Assembly: GCA_021292105.1 (NCBI GenBank)
Contig: CM037870.1
Span: forward strand, 13,239,234 to 13,303,233
From: Anadara kagoshimensis
Lineage: Eukaryota > Mollusca > Bivalvia > Arcoida > Arcidae
DNA: 64,000 bases
Reading direction: 5' to 3'
Below the pieces are notes generated by a model. That model made no database searches. It was not told where the DNA came from and worked only from the letters and a program-made list of their open reading frames with translations. Shown one piece after another: positions 1-11,305 of this stretch (position 1 is its first letter; each line of letters opens with the position of its first letter). A program made the position numbers and the translations under genes.

Positions 1-244
1 TGGTATTTTCAACACGTGCCGAAATATCAAAAGAAAGCTTTGAAGTATATTTACAAGTCGACTCCCCGTCCACATGGTCTTGAATTGAGGAATGTTTCCA
101 AATTTTGCTCTCTATGTCGTTTCCTGAAGCTAAATTATTTTCTGGGAAGTTTTGAGCTCTAAATATTCGAAATTTAAAATCCATGAGTCCTTCTTCCATT
201 TTTTCTAAGCGTTTGCAATTTTTTCGTAAGTCCAGTTCTGACAT
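1..244 (-). CDS. Partial minus-strand coding exon of an unrecognised gene, running off the left edge
   Basis: On the minus strand an ATG at 244-242 opens a frame of 81 codons with no stop before the window edge. It begins MSELDLRKNCKRLEKMEEGL and is rich in charged residues. The frame is also open upstream to an in-frame TAA near 357, so this could be an internal exon entered through an acceptor such as TTTCAG just before the ATG, rather than the first exon. No family is recognised. Local base composition is less AT-rich than the flanks, and CpG-bearing sequence at 540-620 could be promoter-proximal. The gene would be transcribed away from ACK. Confidence 0.45.
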   Translation of the reverse strand, partial: MSELDLRKNCKRLEKMEEGLMDFKFRIFRAQNFPENNLASGNDIESKIWKHSSIQDHVDGESTCKYTSKLSFDISARVENT

Positions 245-930
245 GTTATAAAACTGAAAGTCCAAACGGTATTTATATTCCAAATTCACAGACCTCGTCC
301 CTGAGAAGGCATGACCCCAAATGACATCACCGTGGCACAGGAGTAGTGATGAGTTTTACGTGTTTATACTTTTTGCATCCATTGAGAGTTACCACGTGAC
401 TAAGATTTTCAGAAACTCTTGTCAATGGCTGGCTAATATTTCCTAATAACCTTCCCATCTGACAAAACAAAACCTTCAAATTACATACAGATAATCTCAT
501 TGGTCAATTTGGCTGTTCAACATTGACACAAACCCGACCCCCTGTATTCCCAAAGTACTTTAAACTTGATGCGCGTGTTTACACGTGGGAATGATAATAT
601 ATGTCTGCACGCGTTTGAGTTTTTGTTAAATTACAAGTACAAGATAACACTTATATTAGTACTAATCATAAACACTCATTAATGAATTACTTAGTACTGT
701 AGTAGTAGTATTACTACTGTAGGTATATTTACAACTTTGTGTTCTGTGTTTTAGTTGCAGTATCCAATATGGTATTGTATAATATAATTAAATTAATTTT
801 GTCATGTGTAGAACTATTTTTTTTACCAAAAGAGATACATGTATTAAAAACTCTGCACTTTTACGCTGAGTTTCATTATTGTCATAATAAAGAAAAGAAA
901 CTTGTTTACTAATTGTATGTTGTTTAATGC
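245..930. other. Upstream flank of the partial minus-strand gene
   Basis: Non-coding as far as I can see. It includes slightly GC-richer stretches with several CpGs (290-370, 560-620) and then AT-rich sequence. Any promoter for the minus-strand gene would lie here, but no defined element is recognisable. Confidence 0.4.
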
Positions 931-933
931 AAC

Positions 934-1093
934 TGTCATGTGCTACTTTTGAATGTATTATTTCATAAAAATTCAAAAGTAGCACATGACACAACCGTCA
1001 TCGTCATCGTCATCTGCTACATGATGAAATAATACATGTGCTACTTTTTAATGTATTATTTGATATAAATTCAAAAGTAGCATAGCACATGTC
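934..1093. repeat. Two tandem hairpins with long stems
   Basis: 934-954 and 971-991 are perfect inverted copies (21 bases, TGTCATGTGCTACTTTTGAAT) around a 16-base loop. A second, less perfect copy of the same stem occupies 1034-1093. A (GTCATC) stretch separates them. Confidence 0.8.
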
Positions 1094-1337
1094 ATTTCAT
1101 TAAATATTAATACAAACCAAACAAAACATTTAGCAATACTAGCATAATATATTAACAACGTTTAATCGGGGACTCAGTTTTGAATTTATAACTTATAACA
1201 AAAAATGTAAACAATATAATAAATGCATAATTATGTTCACAATGAATTTTTTCGTATACATGAAAACACAAATATACAACTCATATATTTACATACAATG
1301 GAATGTAATACGAACACTCGATGAAACATTATATATA

Positions 1338-1548
1338 CAGTACAGACCTGTCAAAACTTTAACACTGCATCAACGAAAAGTAGCCAAAGCTCGGCTGCCG
1401 AGCGAGCCAAGATATGGATAGTTAGTAGACGAATATCTACGCGGGGGTAAATAGAAGCTGTGAGGATAAAGTTAACGAGGGGCAGAGGTGAGCTGTCTTT
1501 TGGCACTAATTCCCTAGCTTAGTGTTAATTTTAGACAGGTCTGTACTG
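1338..1548. mobile_element. MITE-1 copy, mariner-type ends
   Basis: Starts CAGTACAGACCTGTC after a TA and ends with its inverted copy GACAGGTCTGTACTG, about 27 bases of terminal inverted repeat, 211 bp overall. CAGT ends beside a TA target are typical of Tc1/mariner-type elements. It has no coding capacity. Confidence 0.75.
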
Positions 1549-1559
1549 ACTATCTCCAT

Positions 1560-2575
1560 TGTTTATTTTAATGTCTATTAACTAACAACAGTGGGTAAAA
1601 ATAAAATAGTTGTTGAAATATCAACATGGTTAACCATAATAATTTTAAACAAATAAACACAAAAGTCGACGGTCAAACCACTGAAAACCCGTTTTGTAAA
1701 AATGTCTGACAGTGGCACGTTGAAGAATCTTCCCTGCACATTGTCCTAAACGCACTGCAAAGGTGAAGTTTTCTGCTACTTCACCATTGACATTTCGATA
1801 CCAGTGAAATATTCTTGACAGAGACGTAAAACCCCAATCAATCAATCAAGCAATCAAGCAATCAAGCAATCAATCTGGCTGTCCGTAGAGATTGGAAATT
1901 TTCATTTGATGCATTTCCGAAAGCTGGGCTTTTTTTTTTGTTGAAAAAATAAATAGATATACTTTAAAAATTATCTATTCATCACAGGTGTTAGTAAGAT
2001 ACAAGCTCATCAATGAATTTGAGTATAGTGTTTTAGAAATATTGTTCGGAATATTTCGGAGAATAACAGTGTTCAAATAGATAAATAAAATAAATAAAAT
2101 AAAATAAATAAATAAATAAATCCAAGATAATAAATATAAACAGGAAAACACAAAAATGAAAAATTATAGTTTTGTAGATATACAATGTATGTATTTTTAA
2201 TTATTTAAATAAATTCAAAACTGCATCTGCATAAAAATCTATTTTATGAAATAAGTGCATTTAAGACTGGTCGAAAAACTGACAAAACATGTACAAGAAA
2301 TTAAGCCGCTAAGTGTTTTACCAAAATACCATCGCGGCCTCTTTATTAGAAGAAGTAGATTCGCAATCCAGAAAACCTTTGAACCAGAGAAGTGAGACCG
2401 AGTGCTCGGAAAGGTAAACACCTGCACCACCCGCCACTTGCAAAATAACAAATTGTAATGGTTTTCCTGAAATTTCTAATAAGTCTTGAAAGAGAAAATA
2501 TGAAAACCAGTTATTTCAAAAAAATATTAAGGAACAGGCATTGGAATTTCGGTATTAGTTCTTGTCAATAATGTA
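1560..2575. other. Gene-less stretch with simple repeats
   Basis: Holds an (AATCAAGC)-like run at 1836-1875, an (AAAT)n run at 2075-2120, and a degraded piece near 2340-2440 that resembles repeat-6. Nothing coding is supported. Confidence 0.5.
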
Positions 2576-2578
2576 TGT

Positions 2579-2870
2579 TAGTAAAAGTCTGTCCCGAGCC
2601 ATTAGGCCCATCAGGCCGGAGCTTGTCCCGGTTTCTGTGGCGTTAAGCGACTGAGAGTACAAGACTCTCTCCTGAATGGGACGCCGGTCCATCGCAGGGT
2701 TAACCCCCAGCATTTTGCTGGTACTCATTTATTTTTCAGCTGAGTGAACTGGAACAACGTGAAATTAAGTGTCTTGCTCAAGGACACAACAAGTCGCCCA
2801 GTCCAGGGATCGAACCCACGACCTTCGAATCATGAGTCCAACGCCTTAATCACTAGACCACGCGCTTCCA
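2579..2870 (-). mobile_element. tRNA-headed SINE, minus orientation
   Basis: Read on the minus strand, the head at 2870-2800 contains an A-box-like TGGTCTAGTGATTAAGGC and a B-box GGGTTCGATCCC. It is followed by a body with TGTCCTTGAGCAAGACACTT, a kind of conserved block seen in widespread metazoan SINEs. This is the best preserved SINE head in the window. Confidence 0.8.
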
Positions 2871-2934
2871 TAATAATGTATGTAATTATAATATAATGAA
2901 GTTGAAAGTCAACACAAGCTCCTCTATCACTTGG

Positions 2935-3150
2935 GGAGGGGAGGTGGCCAAGTGATCTAAAACTCGCGCTTATGGATCACATCGCATAGGTTCGAATCCC
3001 GATTGATGCAGATTCTAGTATGAGAAAGTTTGTCAGTTCGCTTGTCTAAGTTTGGCGGTTTTCACCGGACATTCCCGTTTCCTCCTTGATCCTAGAACTG
3101 AGTGAAAGAATCTTGACTGGGGCGTGAAACTTCATTGCTACCACTTAACA
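2935..3150 (+). mobile_element. SINE-A copy
   Basis: Nearly complete. The head GGTGGCCAAGTGATCTAAAA and B-box AGGTTCGAATCCC show tRNA origin. The tail ends AAAGAATCTTGACTGGGGCG. Confidence 0.75.
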
Positions 3151-3179
3151 CTCGTTTGCGTTCAGCATAAAAACTATAT

Positions 3180-3440
3180 AATATAAAAATATTGAAATAT
3201 GTCTCTGGTCTCTTTTTATCAGTAGGTTTATCTCCCGCCTTTCGAAAGAAGATGGGGTACTTAAATCGAACTTCCATCCATACTAAATTTTGTATACACC
3301 ACATCGTCTTACATGTATGTATGCATACGCTTGTAGCACATTTGATCAAATCCATCCATAGAGTTGAGAGTTATTGATCGGACATGATTTTGGGACAGAC
3401 AAACAACCAGACGGACAGGACGATTCCTATATAACCCTCA
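3180..3440. repeat. Dispersed 'bivalve-style' repeat fragment
   Basis: Carries the phrases 'GACAAACAACCAGACGGACAGG' in part and 'GATTCCTATATAACCC', which recur in variant form at 40030-40290. This is typical of a dispersed repeat rather than coding sequence. Confidence 0.4.
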
Positions 3441-3960
3441 ATTTCAAAATGTTGCATACCTGCCTTTGCAAGCTCGGGTTATGGTATGAGAAGCTGTCCA
3501 TAGTTTAGTTCAGTTGAGCGTATGTTGCGCATGATGTACCGGGTCTGATCTGGAGTATATGTAGAAGATCATTTGTTGATAAAGCTGCACAGCATGTCTG
3601 TTCTCACCGGAATTATAGCATAGGAAATGCTGTTTCATTTTAACTGATTTTCTCTGAAACCACCAGACCAAAGAACGGTCAACAATCAAATTCTGTGAAT
3701 AAGAATCCCCAATAAGTGTCAATTTCTACTAGAAAATTGCATCAAACTCAGAAATGGTAATCTTTTTACTATGTGAATAGCTAAAATACGCATGATAAAT
3801 GTGATTAATTTTCAAAATCGTTCATTCTCATTCTAGTGTAACCGTTTATTATCTAATTCTGCTATGACTTCAATTTTAATAGTCCCATGATTTCACCATA
3901 AAGGTTTTTTTTAAAAAAATTAAACTATTGAAAAATAATTTTTAAACTGAAGTATGATAA

Positions 3961-4118
3961 CTTAGAAACACACTCACTAAAACACACTCGCATTTCACAT
4001 GCATACACGGACTTGTTCATAGATTAATCCATAGAGATTCATAAATTAGGTTTCGTCGCGAATAGCTGAAAAATTGTAAATGCTACGTTAAGCGACATTC
4101 AACAACAACAACAACAAC
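3961..4118 (+). mobile_element. 5'-truncated SINE with (CAA)n tail
   Basis: Contains the block TCGCGAATAGCTGAAAAATT and ends in (CAACAA)n. The same block is found inverted at 14690-14800 with a (GTTG)n-like end, attached there to a full tRNA-like head. Confidence 0.6.
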
Positions 4119-4454
4119 TGAAATTGCACTGAAACGATAAACATGCAGGGATTATCTCTCTTGCTATGTTCCGAGTATCTCTTTAATCAATACATTCAAA
4201 GTAAAGTAAGTTTAAAATATAAATAAATATATAAATAAATATCGAATCGTGTCGTGTGTTGCACATTGTTCTCAATCAACCTACTGTTATATTGCCACCA
4301 AATAATGAAATTTTAATTTATTGAATAAGATAACTTTAGTCTGATCACAATTTTACTGTAACAACATTTCAATGGACTTTGTAACTTTCAATTTATATTT
4401 AACTAACTCTAAAATCACCTTTCTTGTAAATCTTTTGTTTTTATTTTATTCCAG

Positions 4455-4672
4455 ATTTGCTAACCAAATTTTGGAGAAAATTGTTTAAACGGTTGTCTGA
4501 CAAAACATTGCAAAATGTATTCCTTTGTCCGGCGGAAATTCAGTTCCGGGAAATAACATATTACTTCCTCGGCCTTTCCGTCAGCCAATTTTACCTTTTA
4601 TATATCATTTTACAAACTTCCGGAAAATGTCAGTTCAAGAGAATTCGTCTTTTAAAACATAATTTTGTCGTG
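4455..4672 (+). other. Candidate exon of unknown gene or upstream ACK exon
   Basis: A strong acceptor (TTTTTATTTTATTCCAG, ending 4454) and a consensus donor (GTG|GTAAGT) bound 218 bases that are open in one frame (about 72 codons, reading KFWRKLFKRLSDK). The segment is richer in CpG than its surroundings and holds two CCGGAA/TTCCGG sites (ETS-type core) near 4550 and 4617. It could be an upstream non-coding ACK exon or part of another gene. The translated sequence is not recognised. Confidence 0.3.
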
Positions 4673-5499
4673 GTAAGTAAATTTTATATTTTTAAACCCC
4701 TAAATATGGTATCTAAGTAAACAAAAGAATCTATAGTTTACATAAGAACCATTGGACAGCGGTACGGGTACAAATTTTGTCCATCCTAAAAAAATGATGT
4801 TTTTTTCCTAGATCATGGACATCGTCCGATCTTCTTGAGGTTGAGATGATTCATCAATGTCGAATGACTTACTTTTTGAAATTTCAGATATTTATGGGTT
4901 ACACATTTAGCCGATGGATATATTGAAATAGTTTTATGAAATATACAAATACTTTTAGCCCAAAACAAGCTACATATGATATTTTGATAGAACTGTTTAG
5001 AAGGCAACATAACTGATGAAGACTGTGTCTAAGTGAGCCTTCTGACAATTTATTTTTGGTGTTGATTGTATATTCATTTCTCGCCATCATGTCTTGTTCA
5101 TGCAAACATGATTTCAAAGTTTTGGAAAATTAGCTGCAGCATAAAACACTCAAATTAATTATTCATTTAGCAGGGACCTGAATCCTGATTCTGATGGCCA
5201 ATATAATTACGCCACCCGTATGGTAGGTTGATTAGGAATGAATTTTTCTCTTTAACATAATTTTTTTATCAATCATTAATGGCAACAGGTTTTTGATATC
5301 TATTTATTTTACGATATTGAATTTTATTAACATTTTTCCAAAATTAAGTTCAGGCCATCATCATCCGTCCAGAGGCCTTGCTGAAATTATAACCGTGGTA
5401 TAACTAATAATGAAATATTGTGTAAAATCTCTTATTTGTTCCTTTAAAAACATTGATATGTGAGCGAGTTATAATGTCGATCTCATCCTCTCTAAGGCC

Positions 5500-5800
5500 A
5501 GACATGGCCGAATGGTACTGTTGCTGGCTTCCAAGATCAAGGGTTGTGAGTTCAAATCTCACTCTTGACTTGGAAATTTACTGAGATTATTTTCATCTGC
5601 TGCCCATACAAGAGCTGTAAAACGATTGTTACTCAGTAGTCTTTCCAAGGGACTTAAAAAAACAGAGGTCCCGTGTCTCAGTGCATCCTAAAGATACCTC
5701 TGTAAAGTTAAAAAAAAACAGTAGGCCACATGTGGTCACTACAGAGGACACTTAAAATTAAAAGCAAATGAAACAGACTGAGCAACATAAACCAAACCAA
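5500..5800 (+). mobile_element. Third type of tRNA-headed SINE
   Basis: A-box-like TGGCCGAATGGT and B-box GAGTTCAAATCTC are spaced as in a tRNA-derived promoter. The unique body that follows contains AGAGGTCCCGTGTCTCAGTG, then an A-rich end. Confidence 0.55.
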
Positions 5801-5812
5801 ATCTATTGTACC

Positions 5813-6117
5813 TTAGCTTAGTTGTTGGAATGCTAACTCCATATGTTGTGGGAGATCGGGGTTTGAACCTTGGCTACATGTATGACTGACCAAGACTTGA
5901 AAACAGGAATTGACTGACCATTCTTTTTGGTCTAAAGTGTGCTTACAGGTCACATTGCCTCTCACAGCCTAGGTTTGAGTCGTAATCAGGACAGAAGCTA
6001 GAGTATTGTGTGAAAGTTATTCAGCTTGTTTTCCGAAGGTCATTGGTTTTCTTCAGGCACTCTGGTTTCCTCCACCATCCATGAACTGACCACCTTGATA
6101 TAAGTGAAAGAATCTTT
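5813..6117 (+). mobile_element. SINE-B head fragment followed by SINE-A body
   Basis: 5813-5900 resembles a SINE-B head (TTAGCTTAGTTGTTGGAATG, B-box GGGTTTGAACC). From about 5940 the sequence is SINE-A through GAAAGAATCTTTA. This may be two adjacent insertions. Confidence 0.5.
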
Positions 6118-6606
6118 ATTTGTGTACATGCATGTTAAACTCAATTACTTCATTCAACTCTCTTCATTCTTGGTTGCACATACAGCCATCACCATTCTCT
6201 GTTACAGGTTTCTGTGGTGTCAGTTTTGTTTCTACATGTATGCAAAACCCCCTCCAATCTCATCAGTAGCTTGGAAAACATATGGCTTATCTAATATTTC
6301 TAAATTTTCCTAACTCTGGTGGTTTTTTAATATCACTAAAATGCCTGCATTTTATTTACTTATTACAGCAAAATATATATAAATTTGAATTAGTGAAATC
6401 ATTAATTACATTATATAAAGTAAAAAATTAAACCCAATAAAATAAAAATTAAAAACATAATTATTCTTTACCATACAGCAGCTCAAGTTCAAGTCCATTA
6501 ATTTGTCAATCATTTGACAAATATGATAAATAAATCAAATGAAAATTGTGAAATCACAGTGTAATTATCTATAATTTATTAGTAATGCAATTAGTTTTGC
6601 ATATTT

Positions 6607-6820
6607 TTAACTGCAATTTGTCTCACGCCTAGGTTTTTGTCCCCACTCGGGATAGGTTGGCAGATCCTATCGTAAGAAAGTTTGCCATTGCGCTTGCCGA
6701 ATGTTGATTTTTTTTTTTTTATTCCAGTTTCCTCCACCACCCCAGAACTGACTATTTCGATAAAAGTTACACAGTTTTGACTGGGGTGTAAAATTCCATG
6801 ACTCTTCTCCATTCTCCACA
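6607..6820 (+). mobile_element. SINE-A copy
   Basis: Lacks the first part of the head. Contains CAGATCCTATCGTAAGAAAG, a T-run, the GTTTCCTCCACCACCCCAG block and the tail TTTTGACTGGGGTGTAAAAT. Confidence 0.65.
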
Positions 6821-7342
6821 TCTATGTTTAAATGTGTACATGTATATAATAATATACATTGTATTACAGTTAAGAAAGATTTTACCTGGTTTTTAATTGA
6901 ATCCAAGTTGATACATCTAATTATGGTGATTTATCCAAGATATAAAATTACAGCTTAATAGTGAACTAGTTAATTAGGAATTCATATCATTAAAGTAAAT
7001 TATATAGATTTAATACTGCATGTATAGATAGCCATGTACCACATGGTTTTAGTATAATTGTTGACAGTGCATTTAAAAAACTAAAAAAAAAATAATAAAA
7101 AATATAAAATGAAAAATGTTTCTTTTATTTCATTGGAAGATGTATTTTTATAAAATATTTAAGCATCGTTATTCATGCAGGTCAGTGAAAAGTAGGCTTC
7201 TTTTCTGTGCAAGCTATGTATATATATCAAGTAACTGTCAAATGTATTGTTTGAAATATCTAGCTCACCTGCAAAAATGCAGCAGTTTTTGTCATACTTC
7301 TGATGAGGATCTGATAATGTCAGCACCATCTTTTGGTTTTAG

Positions 7343-7590
7343 GTGGCCAGTTTGTGGCTCATTGGTCTTAAATGATCTTATGGATCATTTCGCCTCTCAT
7401 CACCTAGGTTTCAATCCCGCACTGAACAGATCCTAGTGTGAGGTAGTTTGTTAGTTTGCCCACTAATTAGTCTTGTAAGTTTTCTATTGGTATTATTGTT
7501 TTCTCCATCATTCCAGAACTACCTGAATTTATATAAGTGAAAAAATCTCAACTTGGGAGTAAGACACCATTATTTTATTCCACTCAACAT
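7343..7590 (+). mobile_element. SINE-A copy, diverged
   Basis: The head includes TCATTGGTCTTAAATGATCT, then CCTAGGTTTCAATCCC (B-box-like) and CAGATCCTAGTGTGAGG. The tail is degraded but ends near ATTCCACTCAAC. Confidence 0.6.
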
Positions 7591-7638
7591 TCTTGTCTGT
7601 TAAACTGTAAAAAAAAAATGAGTTTATATATATATATA

Positions 7639-7824
7639 CAGTAAAACCTCGTTATAATGCCCCTCGATAACTTTGCAACCTCGCTTATCGCCACACTTTT
7701 TTGAAGTCCCAAAATCCATTTTGTTTATGTTTTTCTTTATCCGCCTCCCCAATTTACCGCCAAACCCCTTTATAAGGCCAAAATTTGACTGAACAAATGG
7801 TGGCGATGAATCAAGGTTTTACTG
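7639..7824. mobile_element. MITE-3 copy
   Basis: Ends CAGTAAAACCTCGTTAT and its inverted form AAGGTTTTACTG, flanked by TA on both sides, 186 bp. CAGT/ACTG ends with a TA target are pogo/mariner-like. Confidence 0.7.
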
Positions 7825-8211
7825 TACATGTACTCAACAACAACAAAATTAGGGATCATTGTAAAATTTGAAATAAAAATCCAAAAACTGAAAAATGTAA
7901 AATCCATCTGTATTTTGTTCTTATTCTTTTCTTGTTTCAAATGGTGGCATGAAAGTTTTTTGTGCATGAAATTAAATCTCTTTAATGAAATTACAAGAAG
8001 TGTGAATAAGAAATGATATGGTTTACGTTGTACAAAATTAGATAATGTTTTTGATGTGGCCCTTAACTTGTTTTGTTGAGTATATATGAATGTATTCTTA
8101 ATATTACAACTTGAAGGTCGTCAGAAGGGCAAACTTCATTGGAAAATACATGTACAAGTTTACATGTAGGTTGTTATACTAAACTATGTATATAATATAC
8201 CTACAATAAAT

Positions 8212-8412
8212 ATGCGGTAGCTCAGTGCTGACTCCGCAAGTGGAAAGTTGTGGGTTCAAACCCTGATCGAGTCTGTCCCAAGATTTGAAAGTGGGTCTAA
8301 AATATGCACTCTGGTTTCCTCCACTGTCTCCACTATCTCTGACAACCATCTCAATGTAAGTGAACAAATTTTGACTGGGGTCAAGAAAAAACATTTCTCC
8401 TGCCCATTTCAC
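8212..8412 (+). mobile_element. Chimeric SINE: SINE-B head on SINE-A tail
   Basis: Starts as SINE-B (GCGGTAGCTCAGTGCTGACT, B-box GGGTTCAAACCC, GTCTGTCCCAAGATTTGAAAG). It switches near 8305 to the SINE-A block TCTGGTTTCCTCCACTGTCT and tail TTTTGACTGGGGTC. Confidence 0.7.
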
Positions 8413-8762
8413 TCAGCAGTGTCCTCTTGATAACCTTTGGTAAATTACCAATAGTAGGACAGTCCATGAGACACCTAAATAGACCTTCAGCTTCACAGAG
8501 TTGGTCATAATCATAGAGAGCAATTTTCTACAAATTATTGAATGTCTTAATTTGGTTTTATTCAGTGTGAACGACCATAGACATAATATCTATAATAATA
8601 ATTGTATTGATTTAGAGGAACTTTATAAATGATAATTGACAATTCATTTCCTGGTTCTATAATCTTTAAATAAATTAAGGCCAAAATGAAAAAAAAATCT
8701 GTGTTTCCGTTTTAATGCTATTAGATAAATATTGGTGTTGCTATAGATAGGCATTTTTGATA

Positions 8763-9001
8763 GGCAAACAACATCGACCTGTCCGTTTGAACTTTTATTA
8801 AGAATATTCATATAGGAGGGTCCACCCAATTCACAGATAGCGTCAGGATCCGCAGTTAATGAATAAACACATTGCCCATGATAAGTGTTCACATCAGGTA
8901 GACCATATTATACACGCATGGTCCCTATAACTTAAATTTACTCGTCCTTAATGAATTATTTAAATCAAAGGTCAAGCGGACAGGTCAATGTTGTTTACCT
9001 A
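8763..9001. mobile_element. MITE-4 copy
   Basis: AACAACATCGACCTGTCCG at the left and CGGACAGGTCAATGTTGTTT at the right form an inverted repeat of about 30 bases around a body of about 180 bases. Three further copies occur at 11668, 19566 and 21668. Confidence 0.7.
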
Positions 9002-9329
9002 TACATTGACCATATGGCACAAAGTATACCAACATGAACAGTGCTTGTCAAAATATTGTCTTAAAAAGTTTAAGATAGGCATAAACAGTTTTGGGTTGGT
9101 GTGGTTAGTGGAAGTACACTTATTTTTGGAAAGACTTCAAATCATACACTGCACTAAAATTTCAATTATGACTGTAAAAGCTCAAGTCATTTTGAACATG
9201 TCTGTAAACAAAATGTTTTCAAACATTGTACATAGAAGTAAATGGATAGGGGTAGAAAAGGAATTCTTACGTTATTTTTGTATGCCTGTAACAAAGGATA
9301 TGAATTGCCAATATTGCCAAGTAACTTTT

Positions 9330-9530
9330 TGAATTTATACAGGCACCAAATTTAAATACATTAGGACGGAAAGGAAGAATGTTTACTGCCGATATATTTT
9401 TATACATGTACATGCACTAAATTTAAGTGTTAACAGCATATAGCATTAGACCTGAAAGGAAGGATTTTGATTTTTTAAATTTTATACATGTACCATAGCT
9501 AAATAAAATAAAGATTAGTAGATAGGGAAT
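9330..9530. repeat. Minisatellite (about 80-90 bp unit), left part
   Basis: Units resemble 'GGCCTGAAAGGAAGGATGT..' followed by 'ATGCACCAAATTTAAA' and 'AACAGCATATAGCATTAG'. The same array resumes at 10800-10955 and 11306-11515, interrupted by the foldback element and a SINE-B copy. Confidence 0.6.
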
Positions 9531-9539
9531 TGTTTTTTA

Positions 9540-10640
9540 GGTAGTCACGAATTTGTGTAGCATTTTGGTAGCATTTGTGTACCATTTTTAAACATCAATT
9601 TCGCCTAAAGTAACGAATACTGTAATCTTATATTTTCTATAAACGTGTTATTATATGTTTATTTTACATATATCATAAGAATATTTGTTGTTATGGCGGT
9701 TTTAATAAAAAAATCGAACGAAATCATAGGGGTGTTTACCGACTATATATCATAGTCCGGCCATTTTGGTAGCATTTTTTAACATTTTCTAATGGTCATT
9801 TCTCTAAAAATACAAAATGTCACGTTTTTATATTTTTTATAAATGTGTTATTATATGTATATTTTACATATAATATAAGAATTTCCATTAAGACGATACT
9901 TTTAATAAAGAAATTGAACCAAATCGTAGGGGTGTTTACTGACTTCGATTGAAAAATATATCGTAGTCCGGCCATTTTGGTAGCATTTTTAAGGATTTTC
10001 AAATGCCCATTTCTCTTAAGATGCAAAATTTTATACCTTTATATTTTATATAACGTGTTATCATATGTCTATTTCACATATATTTTAAAAGTTTTCATTT
10101 ATATGGGGAATTTAATAAAGAAATTTAACAAAATCGTAGGGGTGTTTACTGACTTCAGTTAAGGAAATATATCGTAGTCCGGCCATTTTGGAAAATGATA
10201 AAATGGCCGGACTTCGATTTATTTTCTCCACCGATGTCGGTAAACATCCCTACGATTTTGTTCAATTTCGTTATTAAAACCGCCATATAAATGAAAACTC
10301 TTATAATCTGTGTAAAATGGACATATAATTACACATTTATATAAAATATAAAGGCATGACATTTTGTATTTTTAGAGAAATGGACATTTGAAAATGCTAA
10401 AAAATGGCCGGACTACGATATATTTCCTCAACTAAAGTCAGTAGACACCCCTTCGATTTCGTTCAATTTCTTTATTAAAAGTATCGTGTTAATAAAAATT
10501 CTTATAATATATGCAAAATTTACATATATAAGCACGTTTATATAAAATATAAAGTAAAAATATGCATTACTTAAGGTGAAATCGATATTTAAAAATGGTA
10601 CACAAATGCTACCAAAATGGTACACAAATTCGTGACCACC
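9540..10640. mobile_element. 1.1-kb foldback element with a 9-bp target duplication
   Basis: The left end GGTAGTCACGAATTTGTG and right end CACAAATTCGTGACCACC are inverted copies with one mismatch, and both are flanked by the direct repeat TGTTTTTTA (9531-9539 and 10641-10649). The left arm holds about three tandem units of about 210 bases (recurring TAGTCCGGCCATTTTGG at 9754, 9964, 10174). The right arm holds about two inverted units, meeting at a palindrome near 10185-10212. A 9-bp duplication and long inverted arms fit a Mutator-like foldback element. It has no open frame for a transposase. Confidence 0.8.
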
Positions 10641-10799
10641 TGTTTTTTACATTGACCATATGTTGCAAAAATGCCAACTTTAACAGTGCTTGTCAAAATA
10701 TTGTTCTAAGGACTTTAGAGGATACCATAGGTGTAAAAATGTAGAGTTGCTCAGGTTACCAAAAACATACTTATTTTTTAATTCTAAAAAGAATGGATG

Positions 10800-10955
10800 C
10801 ACTTGTATTGCCAATATGTAACTTTATGAATTTTTATGATACATGCACCAAATTTAAATTGTAACAACATTAGGCCTGAAAAGGATGTGTATTGTCAATG
10901 TTATAACTTTATGCACCAAATTGAAATATTAACAGCATATAGCATTAGGCCTCAG
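10800..10955. repeat. Minisatellite, middle part
   Basis: Two units of the GCACCAAATTTAAA / GCATATAGCATTAGGCCT array seen at 9330 and 11306. Confidence 0.6.
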
Positions 10956-10960
10956 TGAAA

Positions 10961-11305
10961 AGAGTTGAGATGAGTAATGGTGTTGAACGTCCCAGTCAAG
11001 AATATTTCACTTATGACGAGACGTCACCAGCTATAGGCAAAGGTGCAAAAATTTTGCCTGTGCATTGTGCTGATGGTATAATAGAGCAGGGTTCTTTAGC
11101 ATGCCAAGCCCACCATGACATGGGACCTCGTTTATATTAAGTTCACATCTGAAAGAACCATAACTTTCATTTCGTAATGCCAAGTGCTTGGCGAAAGAAC
11201 AGTCACTACCCACTTTCTAGTCTTGTGTCAGACCAAGTCAGGGTGGATCCCACGACTTCCTACTTACAGAACAAGCACTCTACCAGCTGAGCTACCACAG
11301 TGGTC
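10961..11305 (-). mobile_element. SINE-B copy, nearly full length
   Basis: Read on the minus strand it begins GACCACTGTGGTAGCTCAGC (A-box) and runs to the tail TATTCTTGACTGGGACG. It sits inside the minisatellite. Confidence 0.8.

Noticed and set aside
8988-9332. 114-codon open frame
   Set aside because: Overlaps the end of MITE-4 and a repeated block; not protein-like.
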